Source: an uncultured Asticcacaulis sp. (GTDB taxonomy: Bacteria; Pseudomonadota; Alphaproteobacteria; Caulobacterales; Caulobacteraceae). Taken from it: a DNA stretch of 12,214 bases. The stretch lies in contig CAMLLA010000089.1 in NCBI GenBank assembly GCA_946480525.1, positions 1 through 12,214 of the forward strand. The letters run 5' to 3'. The notes under the pieces are model-generated. The model worked only from the letters and a program-made list of their open reading frames with translations, did no database searches and was not told where the DNA came from. The position numbers and the translations under genes were made by a program. Below, one piece after another: positions 5,033-12,214 of the stretch. Numbering within the stretch: the first letter of the stretch is position 1; each line of letters begins with the position of its first letter.

Positions 5033-6487
5033 ATGGTGGCACTTACGGGTTCGGCACAGGCAGGCGGCGGGTCAGGCCCCTCCCCCTATCGCTTCAATCT
5101 TGGCTATATCTGGATGATTTCCAGTGTCGCGGCTCTGGGCGGGTTGCTGTTCGGCTACGACTGGGTCGTGGTCGGCGGCGCCAAGCCGTTCTATGAAGCC
5201 TGGTTCGGCCTGACTTCGGAAACCCTGATCGGCTGGGCCAACAGCTGCGCGCTGCTGGGCTGCCTGGCCGGATCGATCCTGGCCGGGATGTTGTCGGACC
5301 GTTTCGGACGAAAGCCTTTGTTGATCCTGTCGGCCTTTCTGTTCGGGTCGTCGTCGATCCTGACCGGGTGGGCGACGTCGTTCGACCTGTTCATCGCCTG
5401 GCGGATCCTGGGCGGGGTCGCCATCGGCATGGCGTCCAACGTCTCTCCGACCTATATCGCCGAGGTCAGCCCGCCGGCGTGGCGTGGCCGGCTGGTGACG
5501 CTCAACCAGTTGATGCTGGTCATCGGCATTCTGGCGGCGCAGGTCATCAACCTGCTGATTGCAAGCATGGACGCCGGCACCGACGGTGCGACCCTGGAAA
5601 CATTGAAAGCGTCGTGGGTCGGGCAATCCGGCTGGCGCTGGATGTTTACCGCCGTCGCCGTGCCGTCGCTGATCTTTCTCGTCTGCGCCTTCATGGTGCC
5701 GGAAAGTCCGCGGTGGCTGATAAAGGCGGGCAAGCGCGATCGGGCGCTGAAGGTCCTCACGCGTATCGGCGGCCCGGACTATGCCGGAGCGCAAATCGCC
5801 GAGGCCGCCGTCACCGACGACCCACGCCCTGTGGGCCAGTGGCGTGAGCTCCTGCGTCCGGCCATGTTCGGGGTGCTGATGACCGGCATCGGCCTGGCCG
5901 TGCTTCAGCAATGGAGCGGCACCAATGTCATCTTCAACTATGCCGAAGAAATCTATCGCGGCGCGGGCTACGACCTTTCCGGCATCATGTTCAACATCGT
6001 CATCACCGGTGCAATCAACCTCGCCTTCACGATACTGGCGACGGTATTCGTCGACCGCGTCGGTCGGCGCGCCCTGATGCTGTGGGGCGCGGGCGGCATG
6101 GCCGTGATCCACGCCTGCCTGGGCGCGGCCTTCTTCATGGGCGTTACCGGCGTCGCCGTGCTGGGCCTGACGCTCGCCATCATCGCCCTTTATGCCATGT
6201 CGCTGGCACCGATCACCTGGGTGCTGTTGTCGGAAATCTTCCCGACGCGGCTAAGGGGGCTGGCCATGTCGATCTCCGTGTCGGCGCTGTGGATCGCCTG
6301 CTTCGGCGTCACCTTCACCTTCCCGATCATGAACAAGGCGCTGGGCGCCGCTGGCACATTCTGGTGTTATGGCGTCGTCTGCCTGGTCGGCTTTCTGGTC
6401 ATTCGCAAGTTCGTGCCTGAAACCAAGGGCAAGTCGCTCGAAGACATCGAACGCCAGTTGGGCGTTCAGCAAACCGGTCAAGACTAG
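5033..6487 (+). CDS. Sugar-porter family MFS transporter
   Basis: This 484-residue inner-membrane protein shows about twelve hydrophobic segments and the full set of sugar-porter signatures: GGLLFGYD (36-43), DRFGRK (89-94) in the first A-loop, RILGGVAIG (124-132), PESPRWL (223-229) at the end of the first half, QQWSGTN (292-298) in helix 7, DRVGRR (341-346) in the second A-loop, EIFPTRLRG (401-409) and PETKGKSLEDIE (462-473). Relatives such as XylE and GalP bring in pentoses or hexoses with protons. As first gene of an operon with a beta-galactosidase and galactonate dehydratase, it most likely imports galactose; specificity cannot be read from sequence. ATG at 5033 is preceded by AGGGACAGG and begins a short polar N-terminus before helix 1. 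The GH35 gene starts two bases after its stop. Confidence 0.92.
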   Translation: MVALTGSAQAGGGSGPSPYRFNLGYIWMISSVAALGGLLFGYDWVVVGGAKPFYEAWFGLTSETLIGWANSCALLGCLAGSILAGMLSDRFGRKPLLILSAFLFGSSSILTGWATSFDLFIAWRILGGVAIGMASNVSPTYIAEVSPPAWRGRLVTLNQLMLVIGILAAQVINLLIASMDAGTDGATLETLKASWVGQSGWRWMFTAVAVPSLIFLVCAFMVPESPRWLIKAGKRDRALKVLTRIGGPDYAGAQIAEAAVTDDPRPVGQWRELLRPAMFGVLMTGIGLAVLQQWSGTNVIFNYAEEIYRGAGYDLSGIMFNIVITGAINLAFTILATVFVDRVGRRALMLWGAGGMAVIHACLGAAFFMGVTGVAVLGLTLAIIALYAMSLAPITWVLLSEIFPTRLRGLAMSISVSALWIACFGVTFTFPIMNKALGAAGTFWCYGVVCLVGFLVIRKFVPETKGKSLEDIERQLGVQQTGQD

Positions 6488-6489
6488 AC

Positions 6490-8907
6490 ATGCGCCATAC
6501 CCTCTTCGCCTCCGTCTTCGCCCTCAGCCTGGCCGGCGTGCCGGCATTTGCCGAGATCCTCACGCTCGACGCTCGTCAGGCGCCGCCTGCGCCCCGCCAT
6601 GGCCTGCTCAAGATGGGCAGCGCCACGGCGCCCGATGGCCGAACATTGCTTGCCAACGACCAGTATCTGACCATCGGCGGCAAGCCGGTCCTGCCGGTCA
6701 TGGGCGAGTTCCACTATACGCGCTTTCCCAACGCCTACTGGGAGGAGCAACTGCTCAAGATGAAGGCGGCCGGAGTCAATGTCGTCGCCACCTACGTCAT
6801 CTGGCAGCACCACGAAGAAAAGCCGGGCCAGTTCGACTGGAGCGGCGACCGCGACCTGCACCGCTTTATCGAGCTGGCGCATAAACACGGCCTGATGGTT
6901 TATCTGCGCCCCGGTCCGTGGGCCCACGCCGAGGTCCGTTTCGGCGGGATTCCCGACTGGGTGGTGGACAGCGTACCGACGCGCAGCAACGACCCCGTCT
7001 ATCTCTCCTACGTCGACGCCTTCTACAAACAGGTCTTCGCCCAGACGAAGGGCCTGTTATGGAAGGACGGCGGCCCCGTCATCGGCTTCCAGCTGGAGAA
7101 CGAATATAATCGCACCGGGCCGTTGCAGGGCCGCGATCATATCGCAAAGCTGAAGGAGATGGCGATCGCCGATGGCTTCGACGTGCCGCTCTACTCGTCG
7201 ACCGGCTGGGACAATGCCGTATTTCCGCGCGGTGAGGTCATCCCCGTCTTCGGCTCCTATGTCGATGAGCCGTGGTCGGCGTCGAACACCATCCTGCCGC
7301 CCAAGACGAGCTATCTCTTCCAGTTCGGCGTGCGCAACGAACAGGGGCTGGGTGCGCAAGGGCGGACTTCGACCCAGGACGACGGAGCGCGCGACAGCGA
7401 TATCACGCCCTTCTTCGGGGCTGAGTACGGCGGCGGCGTCCCGCCCATGTATCGGCGCCGCCCCCTGATCGCGCCCGAAGACATTTCCGACATGGTGATC
7501 ACCAAGCTGGGGTCGGGCGTCAACCTCTTGGGCTACTACATGTTCCAGGGCGGGCAGAACCCGGCGGGCCTGCCGTCACGCGACGAAAGCATGGCCATCG
7601 GCGGCTATAACGATGTGCCGAAACTGGGCTACGACTTCCAGGCGCCGCTGGGGCAATACGGCTATGCCCAGCCCGTGCTCGATAAACTGAAGCCCATACA
7701 TAGCTTCATCCAGGGTTTCGGTGACCGCCTGGCGCCAATGGCGGTCTATGCGCCTGCCATCACGCCTGCCGACGCCAGGGATCTCAAGACCCTGCGCTGG
7801 GCATTTCGCGGCAATGGCCGGTCGGGCTTCGTATTCGTCAACAACCATGTCCGCCAATACGAAACACCGGAGCACACCGATACACAGTTCCAGGTCAGCC
7901 TGACCGGTGAGACTGTGACCTTCCCGGCGGTCACGGTCGCGGAGGGCGATGCCTTCATCTGGCCCGTGCGTTTCGACCTGTCGGGTGTGTCCCTGACCTA
8001 TGCGACCGCGCAACCGGTGACACGGATCAATGACGGCCACGGCGACCTCTACGTCTTTGCCACGACAGGAAAGATCGCGCCGCGTTTTGTCTTTGACGCC
8101 GATCAGGCGAAAACGGTCAAGGGGGCAAGGCGCGAAGTCCGGAGAAACGCGGTCGAGGTTACGCCGCGCCTGAGCCAGATCACCACGATCACCAGCGCAT
8201 CGGGCAAGGCCGCGCGCATCCTGTTGATCACCATGGACCAGGCCGAGGACCTGACCTTGCTCGCCTTTCAGGGCCGCGAGCATCTGGTGCTCAGCGATGC
8301 GCACGTCTTTACCAGCCCCGACGGCGGTATCGAACTGCGCCAGACACAACCTGACTTTACCGTGGCCTTCTATCCGAAACCGGCCAAACTCGACGGCAAC
8401 GTAAAACTTGCATCCAGCAAGTCAGATGCAGTCTTCCAGCGCTATACGGCGTCCGCACCTGCCGTCGCGCCCGAGGCGGACGTCAAAATCCTGCGGCCCG
8501 CCGGCAAGGCCCCGCCGCTCAAACTGACCGGGCCGCGCAATACGCCGCTGATCCCCACGCCGGAAAGCTTCGGCGCCTCGGCGGCCTGGACCATCGCCCT
8601 CCCGGCCAATGTGCTGGACCAGGTGGCCGACATGTACCTGGACATCCCCTACGAAGGCGATGTAGCGCGGCTGTTCTCGGGCCCAGAGATGCTCGACGAC
8701 AGCTATTACGATGGCCGCGTCTGGCGCATCGGCCTCAAGCGCTACGCCGGGAAACTCAACAAGCCCCTGACCGTCCAGATCATGCCGCTGCGCCAGGACT
8801 CGCCGGTCTATTTCGACGCCTCGGTCAAGCCGTCCTTCGAAGATGGACAGGTGGCGCGTCTGGGTGACATCAGGCTCGTTCCCGAATACCGGCTGGTCGT
8901 AAAATGA
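6490..8907 (+). CDS. Exported GH35 beta-galactosidase
   Basis: The 805-residue protein starts with a Sec signal peptide (residues 1-21, positive start, hydrophobic core, cleavage after VPAFA), so it acts in the periplasm or outside the cell. The glycoside hydrolase family 35 barrel spans roughly residues 50-410: GEFHYTRFP (72-80), the W/H-rich YVIWQHHEEKPGQFDW (102-117), RPGPWAHAEVR (140-150), QLENEY (201-206) and GAEYGGG (310-316). By family alignment E205 is the acid/base and E312 the nucleophile. The C-terminal half holds beta-sandwich domains, the last (about 690-800) resembling a galactose-binding jelly roll. The family releases terminal beta-galactose from oligo- or polysaccharides; a plant galactan or xyloglucan side chain is plausible but unproven. 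No clear Shine-Dalgarno is seen and the gap to the transporter stop is two bases, so translation is probably coupled. Confidence 0.9.
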   Translation: MRHTLFASVFALSLAGVPAFAEILTLDARQAPPAPRHGLLKMGSATAPDGRTLLANDQYLTIGGKPVLPVMGEFHYTRFPNAYWEEQLLKMKAAGVNVVATYVIWQHHEEKPGQFDWSGDRDLHRFIELAHKHGLMVYLRPGPWAHAEVRFGGIPDWVVDSVPTRSNDPVYLSYVDAFYKQVFAQTKGLLWKDGGPVIGFQLENEYNRTGPLQGRDHIAKLKEMAIADGFDVPLYSSTGWDNAVFPRGEVIPVFGSYVDEPWSASNTILPPKTSYLFQFGVRNEQGLGAQGRTSTQDDGARDSDITPFFGAEYGGGVPPMYRRRPLIAPEDISDMVITKLGSGVNLLGYYMFQGGQNPAGLPSRDESMAIGGYNDVPKLGYDFQAPLGQYGYAQPVLDKLKPIHSFIQGFGDRLAPMAVYAPAITPADARDLKTLRWAFRGNGRSGFVFVNNHVRQYETPEHTDTQFQVSLTGETVTFPAVTVAEGDAFIWPVRFDLSGVSLTYATAQPVTRINDGHGDLYVFATTGKIAPRFVFDADQAKTVKGARREVRRNAVEVTPRLSQITTITSASGKAARILLITMDQAEDLTLLAFQGREHLVLSDAHVFTSPDGGIELRQTQPDFTVAFYPKPAKLDGNVKLASSKSDAVFQRYTASAPAVAPEADVKILRPAGKAPPLKLTGPRNTPLIPTPESFGASAAWTIALPANVLDQVADMYLDIPYEGDVARLFSGPEMLDDSYYDGRVWRIGLKRYAGKLNKPLTVQIMPLRQDSPVYFDASVKPSFEDGQVARLGDIRLVPEYRLVVK

Positions 8908-8918
8908 CAATCTTACAG

Positions 8919-8932
8919 CGGCGCACGCGCCG
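8919..8932 (+). other. GC-rich stem between the GH35 gene and dgoD
   Basis: CGGCGC (8919-8924) and GCGCCG (8927-8932) are exact complements separated by two bases; as a hairpin this would be five pairs with a four-base loop. It sits in the 54-base gap, the only sizeable gap in the operon. It could stabilise or help process the upstream message or give mild attenuation. There is no T-run, so it is not an intrinsic terminator. Confidence 0.35.
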
Positions 8933-8961
8933 ATCGACATCACATGGAATAAGTAAACAAC

Positions 8962-10110
8962 GTGACCTCTCCTATCGCCAAGATCGAAACCTTCCCCGTC
9001 CCGCCGCGATGGCTGTTTGTCCGTGTCGAGCTTGAGGACGGCCGCGTCGGCTGGGGCGAAGCCTCGCTGGAAGGTCATAGCGAAGCCGTTGCAGGCGCGT
9101 TCGCATCGTTACGCGACCGCTTTGTCGGCACCGATCCCGAACGCATCGAAGATGCCTGGCAGACCGCCTACCGCCTGGGCTTCTATCGTGGTGGACCTGT
9201 GCTGATGTCGGCGCTCTCGGGGCTGGACCAGGCGCTGTGGGACCTGAAAGGCAGGGCGTTGGGCGTGCCCGTATGGCAGCTTCTGGGCGGCAAGGTGCGC
9301 GATCGCGTGCCCGTCTATGCCTGGATCGGCGGCGATCGCCCCGGTGACGTTGCCGAAGCCGCGCGGGTTCGCAAGGCCCAGGGTTTTACCTGCGTGAAAA
9401 TGAACGGCACCGAGGAGATGGGATGGCTCGACAGCCCGCGTTCGCTCGACGCTACCCTGACGCGCCTTGAGGCGGTCAAAAACGAAGGCATGGACGCCGG
9501 CATCGACTTCCACGGCCGCGTCCACAAGCCGATGGCCAAGCAGTTGGCGCGCGCGCTGGAACCACTGCGCCCCCTGTTCATCGAAGAGCCGCTGCTGAGC
9601 GAACATCCCGAAGCCATCGCGCAACTGTCGACGCTGACCACCATCCCCATTGCCCTGGGTGAGCGTCTCTACAGCCGCTGGGACATCAAGCCGTTTCTTG
9701 AGGCCGCGTCGGTCGACATCCTGCAACCCGACCTTAGCCACGCCGGCGGCATTTCCGAAGTCCGCCGCATGGCCGCCATGGCCGAAGCCTATGACGTCGC
9801 CATCGCCCCGCACTGTCCGCTGGGGCCGATTGCCCTTGCCGCCTGCATGCAACTGGCCCTGGCGACGCCCAACTTCGTCATTCAGGAAATGTCGCTCGGC
9901 ATTCATTACAATACCGGCGGACATGATCTGCTCACCTATATGCACAACCCCGAAGTCTTCGACGTGCGGGACGGCATGGTGACGGCACTGTCCGGGCCAG
10001 GCCTGGGCGTCGAAATCGACGAAGAGAAGGTCCGCCGCCTCAGCCGTGATTGCCCGCCGTGGCGCAACCCCGTGTGGCGTGGGCCGGACGGATTTTTGAG
10101 GGAATGGTGA
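8962..10110 (+). CDS. dgoD: D-galactonate dehydratase
   Basis: This 382-residue enolase-superfamily enzyme aligns end to end with E. coli DgoD, from the N-terminal PPRW..GWGE to the C-terminal PGLGVEIDE..WRNP.W. It removes water from D-galactonate to give 2-dehydro-3-deoxy-D-galactonate in the cytoplasm. Mg2+ ligands D182, E208 and E234 and catalytic histidines H184 (DFHGR) and H284 (PHCPLGP) are all present, at positions one less than in the E. coli enzyme. The start is GTG at 8962: no ATG is available in the right frame near the conserved beginning, and the Shine-Dalgarno is weak (GGA at 8946-8948). The stop overlaps the start of the SDR gene by one base (TGATG). Other sugar-acid dehydratases of this superfamily are possible, but the residue-level match makes galactonate the best call. 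Confidence 0.92.
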   Translation: MTSPIAKIETFPVPPRWLFVRVELEDGRVGWGEASLEGHSEAVAGAFASLRDRFVGTDPERIEDAWQTAYRLGFYRGGPVLMSALSGLDQALWDLKGRALGVPVWQLLGGKVRDRVPVYAWIGGDRPGDVAEAARVRKAQGFTCVKMNGTEEMGWLDSPRSLDATLTRLEAVKNEGMDAGIDFHGRVHKPMAKQLARALEPLRPLFIEEPLLSEHPEAIAQLSTLTTIPIALGERLYSRWDIKPFLEAASVDILQPDLSHAGGISEVRRMAAMAEAYDVAIAPHCPLGPIALAACMQLALATPNFVIQEMSLGIHYNTGGHDLLTYMHNPEVFDVRDGMVTALSGPGLGVEIDEEKVRRLSRDCPPWRNPVWRGPDGFLREW

Positions 10111-10829
10111 TGCGATTTCGCGGAAAAGCCTTTGCGGTCACCGGCGCGGCCAGCGGCATCGGCCTCGCCGTTGCAGAGCGGCTGGCTGGTGATGGAGCCA
10201 AACTGGCGCTGATCGACCGCAATGCCGATGCCCTTGCGGCCGTCGCCGGGTCACTGGACGCCTTGCCCCTGCCCTGCGATGTCGCCGACGAGGCCGCGCT
10301 GAAAGGCGCGTATGACGTGGCGCTCGCCCGGTTCGGCTATATCGACGGGCTGGTCAATGTCGCGGGCGCCATGATCTATAAAGGACTGGAGGCGTTGACG
10401 GGTGACGACTGGCACCGGTTGATGGCCATAAATTTCTACGCCGCCGCCAACCTGACCCAGCGGGCCTTCGCCACCATGACGCAAGGCGGCAGCCTGGTCT
10501 ATGTCGGCAGCATCCACACGGTTCAGACCTCGGCCCTGGTCGGCCCATATGCAGCAGCAAAGGCCGCCCTGTCGTCGCTGGCGCGCACGGCCTCGATCGA
10601 AGGCAAGGCGTCAGGCATCCGCGCCAATACCGTCATGCCAGGCGCCATCGACACGCCTTTGCTGCGCGACAGCCCCAATATCAAATCCGGCGTCGAAGTC
10701 CTCGATCCCGCGGATATCGGCCAGCCTGAAGACGTGGCCGCCGCCGTCGCATTCCTGCTCAGCGACGAGGCGCGGTTTGTCACCGGCACATCGATGGTGG
10801 TCGACGGCGGCCGGCTGGCCAGGCTTTAA
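10110..10829 (+). CDS. NAD-dependent SDR, candidate D-galactose 1-dehydrogenase
   Basis: This 239-residue classical short-chain dehydrogenase has TGAASGIG (11-18) for dinucleotide binding, D36 at the end of strand 2 (favouring NAD over NADP), NVAG (83-86) and the catalytic set N108, S134, Y147 and K151 (YAAAK). The C-terminus ends in TGTSMVVDGG (225-234). SDR sequences alone do not reveal substrate. Next to a beta-galactosidase and DgoD, oxidation of D-galactose to galactonolactone would complete the supply of galactonate, and SDR-type galactose dehydrogenases are known in rhizobia; this role is inferred. Start ATG at 10110 is chosen because GAGGGA (10098-10103) precedes it and it overlaps the dgoD stop; an in-frame upstream extension to 10050 would run inside dgoD and adds a tail unlike SDRs. 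Other polyol or sugar dehydrogenase activities remain possible. Confidence 0.85.
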   Translation: MRFRGKAFAVTGAASGIGLAVAERLAGDGAKLALIDRNADALAAVAGSLDALPLPCDVADEAALKGAYDVALARFGYIDGLVNVAGAMIYKGLEALTGDDWHRLMAINFYAAANLTQRAFATMTQGGSLVYVGSIHTVQTSALVGPYAAAKAALSSLARTASIEGKASGIRANTVMPGAIDTPLLRDSPNIKSGVEVLDPADIGQPEDVAAAVAFLLSDEARFVTGTSMVVDGGRLARL

Positions 10830-10872
10830 AGCGATATGCCAAAACGCATGCAGAGGTTTTGGGCATATCGCT
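10830..10872. terminator. Long hairpin after the sugar operon
   Basis: Immediately after the SDR stop codon, 10830-10845 pairs with 10856-10872 over 16 base pairs with one extra G, around a ten-base loop (10846-10855). It lies between convergent genes, so it probably acts as a transcription-end or mRNA-stabilising structure. Neither side carries a proper T-tract, so it departs from the standard intrinsic terminator and may instead be a copy of a dispersed extragenic palindrome. Confidence 0.6.
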
Positions 10873-10915
10873 CCGGCACCGGCGCAAAAAAGCCAGCTGG
10901 TCACGAATAAGGACT

Positions 10916-10928
10916 GCGCCATTGGCGC
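10916..10928 (-). terminator. Short stem past the RTX gene
   Basis: GCGCC and GGCGC (10916-10920, 10924-10928) pair across three bases, about 30 bases past the RTX stop. On the minus strand a run of six T appears only about 24 bases later (complement of 10886-10891), too far for a standard terminator. It is a weak candidate. Confidence 0.2.
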
Positions 10929-10956
10929 GCCCCTCATATTCGCAACAGACTCACCA

Positions 10957-12214
10957 TCAGGTGAAATACAGATCGTCCCGGGTGACCGTTGCTCCGCCGC
11001 TGATCGAGGCCAGATCAACGGCCGCCCCCGCCCCCGTACCATCGGCGTCCCAATAGAGGTGTCCCGTCATCGTGTCCCAGATGAACTGGGCCGCACTTTC
11101 CGTTGCTACAGTGCCCGTCGTGAATTCGGATGCGGACAGAACGTACCCCGCCGCAAATCCAAAATCACTGCCTTTGAACACCAGCCGGTCGACGCCATGG
11201 CCAAAGTCGGTAACGACATCCGTGCCGTTCGTCCCCGATGACAGGAAAACGAAGTCGTCCGCCCCCGCGCCGCCGGTCAGGCTGTCATTGCCCTGACCGC
11301 CCTTGAGTGTGTCGTTCCCATTGCCGCCGGTAAGCGTGTCGTTGTCGGCGTCACCGTCAATCTTGTCAGCGTTGGTTGTCCCAGTCAGCGTATTGGCGGA
11401 CGCCGTTCCCCTGATCCACGACTCCGTCTCTATCTGCGCTCGGTTCCAGGTCGTGCCATCGGCAAATTCCAGGGTTTCGATGCCGTAATTGCTCGTCGTC
11501 GAATAGAACTGTTCGTCCAGCGTAATGGTCTGACCGGTTGCGTTGATGGTGATGACCGAGTTGGCGCCCGATTTGACGAGACTGATATCGGCGGCATTGA
11601 GGCCGGTCAGCTTCAGGACGTCGATATCAGTCGTGGAACCCGATTCATCATTGATGTAATCGTTGCCGTCGCCGATGGCGTAAACATAGGTGTCGCTGCC
11701 GCTGCCGGCATTGAAGCGGTCATTGCCGAGCCCGCCGGCGAAGATATTGCCGCCGGCACCCGCCAACGTGTCATTGCCCGTCGTTCCGCGCACCCACGAC
11801 GCTGCCTTGATCTGGTCGCGGTTCCAGCTTGTCCCGTCGGCGAACTCCACGGTTTCGATGCCGTAATTGCTCGTCGTCGAATAGAACTGCTCGTCCAGCG
11901 TGATGATGTGACCGGTCGCATTGACCGTCACAAAGCCTTGAGCGCCCGAGCGGCTGAAGGTCACGTCTGAGCTGTTCAGATTGGTAAACTTCAGCACATC
12001 GACAGTGGCAGCCGTACTGGCATTGTCGTTGATATAGTCGCTGCCATCTCCACTGGCGTAAACGAAGGTGTCGCTGCCTTCGTTCGTGCTAAAATTGTCG
12101 TTGCCGAGGCCACCGACGAATGTGACGCCGCTGACGCCGCTGAAGCTGTCATTGCCCGCCGTTCCGCGCACCCACGACGCTGCCTTGATCTGGTCGCGGT
12201 TCCAGCTTGTCCCG
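10957..12214 (-). CDS. RTX-type calcium-binding repeat protein, C-terminal part
   Basis: The reading frame is open through the right edge, so at least 418 C-terminal residues are visible; the GTG at 12171 is internal and not the start. Two complete 126-residue repeats (11794-12171 and 11416-11793) each hold GGLGND/GSD-type calcium motifs followed by a domain with ITLDEQFYSTTSNYGIE.(V/L)EFADGT.W, like the haemolysin-type calcium-binding related domain. A third copy's last 14 codons reach the edge. Then come RTX nonapeptides of GGxGNDxLx type (about 11251-11397) and a C-terminal region ending in RDDLYFT, typical of type I secretion signals. The protein is most likely exported through an ABC-type secretion system and folds on Ca2+ outside the cell. 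Whether it is an adhesin, S-layer-like protein or enzyme depends on the missing N-terminus. Confidence 0.9.
   Translation of the reverse strand, partial: GTSWNRDQIKAASWVRGTAGNDSFSGVSGVTFVGGLGNDNFSTNEGSDTFVYASGDGSDYINDNASTAATVDVLKFTNLNSSDVTFSRSGAQGFVTVNATGHIITLDEQFYSTTSNYGIETVEFADGTSWNRDQIKAASWVRGTTGNDTLAGAGGNIFAGGLGNDRFNAGSGSDTYVYAIGDGNDYINDESGSTTDIDVLKLTGLNAADISLVKSGANSVITINATGQTITLDEQFYSTTSNYGIETLEFADGTTWNRAQIETESWIRGTASANTLTGTTNADKIDGDADNDTLTGGNGNDTLKGGQGNDSLTGGAGADDFVFLSSGTNGTDVVTDFGHGVDRLVFKGSDFGFAAGYVLSASEFTTGTVATESAAQFIWDTMTGHLYWDADGTGAGAAVDLASISGGATVTRDDLYFT
11416..12214 (-). repeat. Tandem 378-base repeats inside the RTX gene
   Basis: The repeat period is exactly 378 bases (126 codons). 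Positions 11782-11836 and 12160-12214 are identical over 55 bases, and over 67 bases with one mismatch when extended leftward. A further 39-base block is identical between 11473-11511 and 11851-11889. The rest of the repeats has diverged, so identity is patchy. The array continues past the right edge, so the copy number is unknown. Confidence 0.85.

Noticed and set aside
5072..6112. Long minus-strand open frame (346 codons) opposite the transporter gene
   Set aside because: It is a shadow of the transporter; its composition is rich in R, H, Q, D and G, has no recognisable domain, and the plus-strand product matches a known family end to end.
10501..11241. Plus-strand frame running from the SDR gene through the hairpin into the RTX gene
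   Set aside because: It overlaps two well-supported genes in other frames and crosses the intergenic hairpin; no family resemblance.
12169..12171. GTG as the start of the RTX protein
   Set aside because: The frame stays open to the window edge and the upstream codons repeat the conserved end of a 126-residue unit, so this codon is internal.
10957..12214. DNA repeats as a CRISPR array
   Set aside because: The repeats are 378 bases long, lie in frame inside a coding region and encode RTX motifs; there are no short repeats with unique spacers.

Overview
The window looks like chromosomal DNA of a GC-rich alphaproteobacterium, probably of the Caulobacterales (the Caulobacter/Asticcacaulis group). 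The main reasons are codon use strongly biased to G/C at third positions, a perfect CtrA-type box (TTAA-N7-TTAAC) in the AT-rich left end, and protein families typical of plant-polysaccharide-degrading Caulobacteraceae. The assignment is an inference; there is no rRNA or other marker gene.

Layout. Positions 1-305 are an AT-rich regulatory stretch that seems to serve a leftward gene whose ATG lies at the left edge. A leftward NUDIX hydrolase (306-752, TTG start) is divergent from a rightward two-gene operon: an FAD-linked D-2-hydroxyacid (D-2-hydroxyglutarate-type) dehydrogenase (804-2237) and an AlaA-type glutamate-pyruvate aminotransferase (2246-3472). A 413-base gene-free stretch (3473-3885) follows, with short repeats and a possible transposase relic.

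The core of the window is a galactoside-use locus. A leftward IclR-family regulator (3886-4680) appears to use a rare CTG start; a GTG start at 4605 would remove the first helix of its DNA-binding domain. Divergent from it is a four-gene operon: sugar-porter MFS transporter (5033-6487), exported GH35 beta-galactosidase (6490-8907), D-galactonate dehydratase dgoD (8962-10110) and an NAD-dependent SDR (10110-10829). Read together they suggest that beta-galactosides are cut in the periplasm, galactose is imported, the SDR oxidises it to galactonolactone/galactonate, and DgoD dehydrates galactonate to 2-keto-3-deoxygalactonate (oxidative De Ley-Doudoroff route). No lactonase, KDGal kinase, aldolase or outer-membrane receptor is encoded here, so these would lie elsewhere. 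A 15-base palindrome abutting a good -35/-10 promoter at 4937-4984 is the best operator candidate for the regulator.

The operon ends at a strong hairpin (10830-10872). Convergent to it is the C-terminal part of a leftward RTX-type protein (10957 to the right edge) built of 126-residue tandem repeats, calcium-binding nonapeptides and a type I secretion C-terminus. Its N-terminus lies beyond the window.
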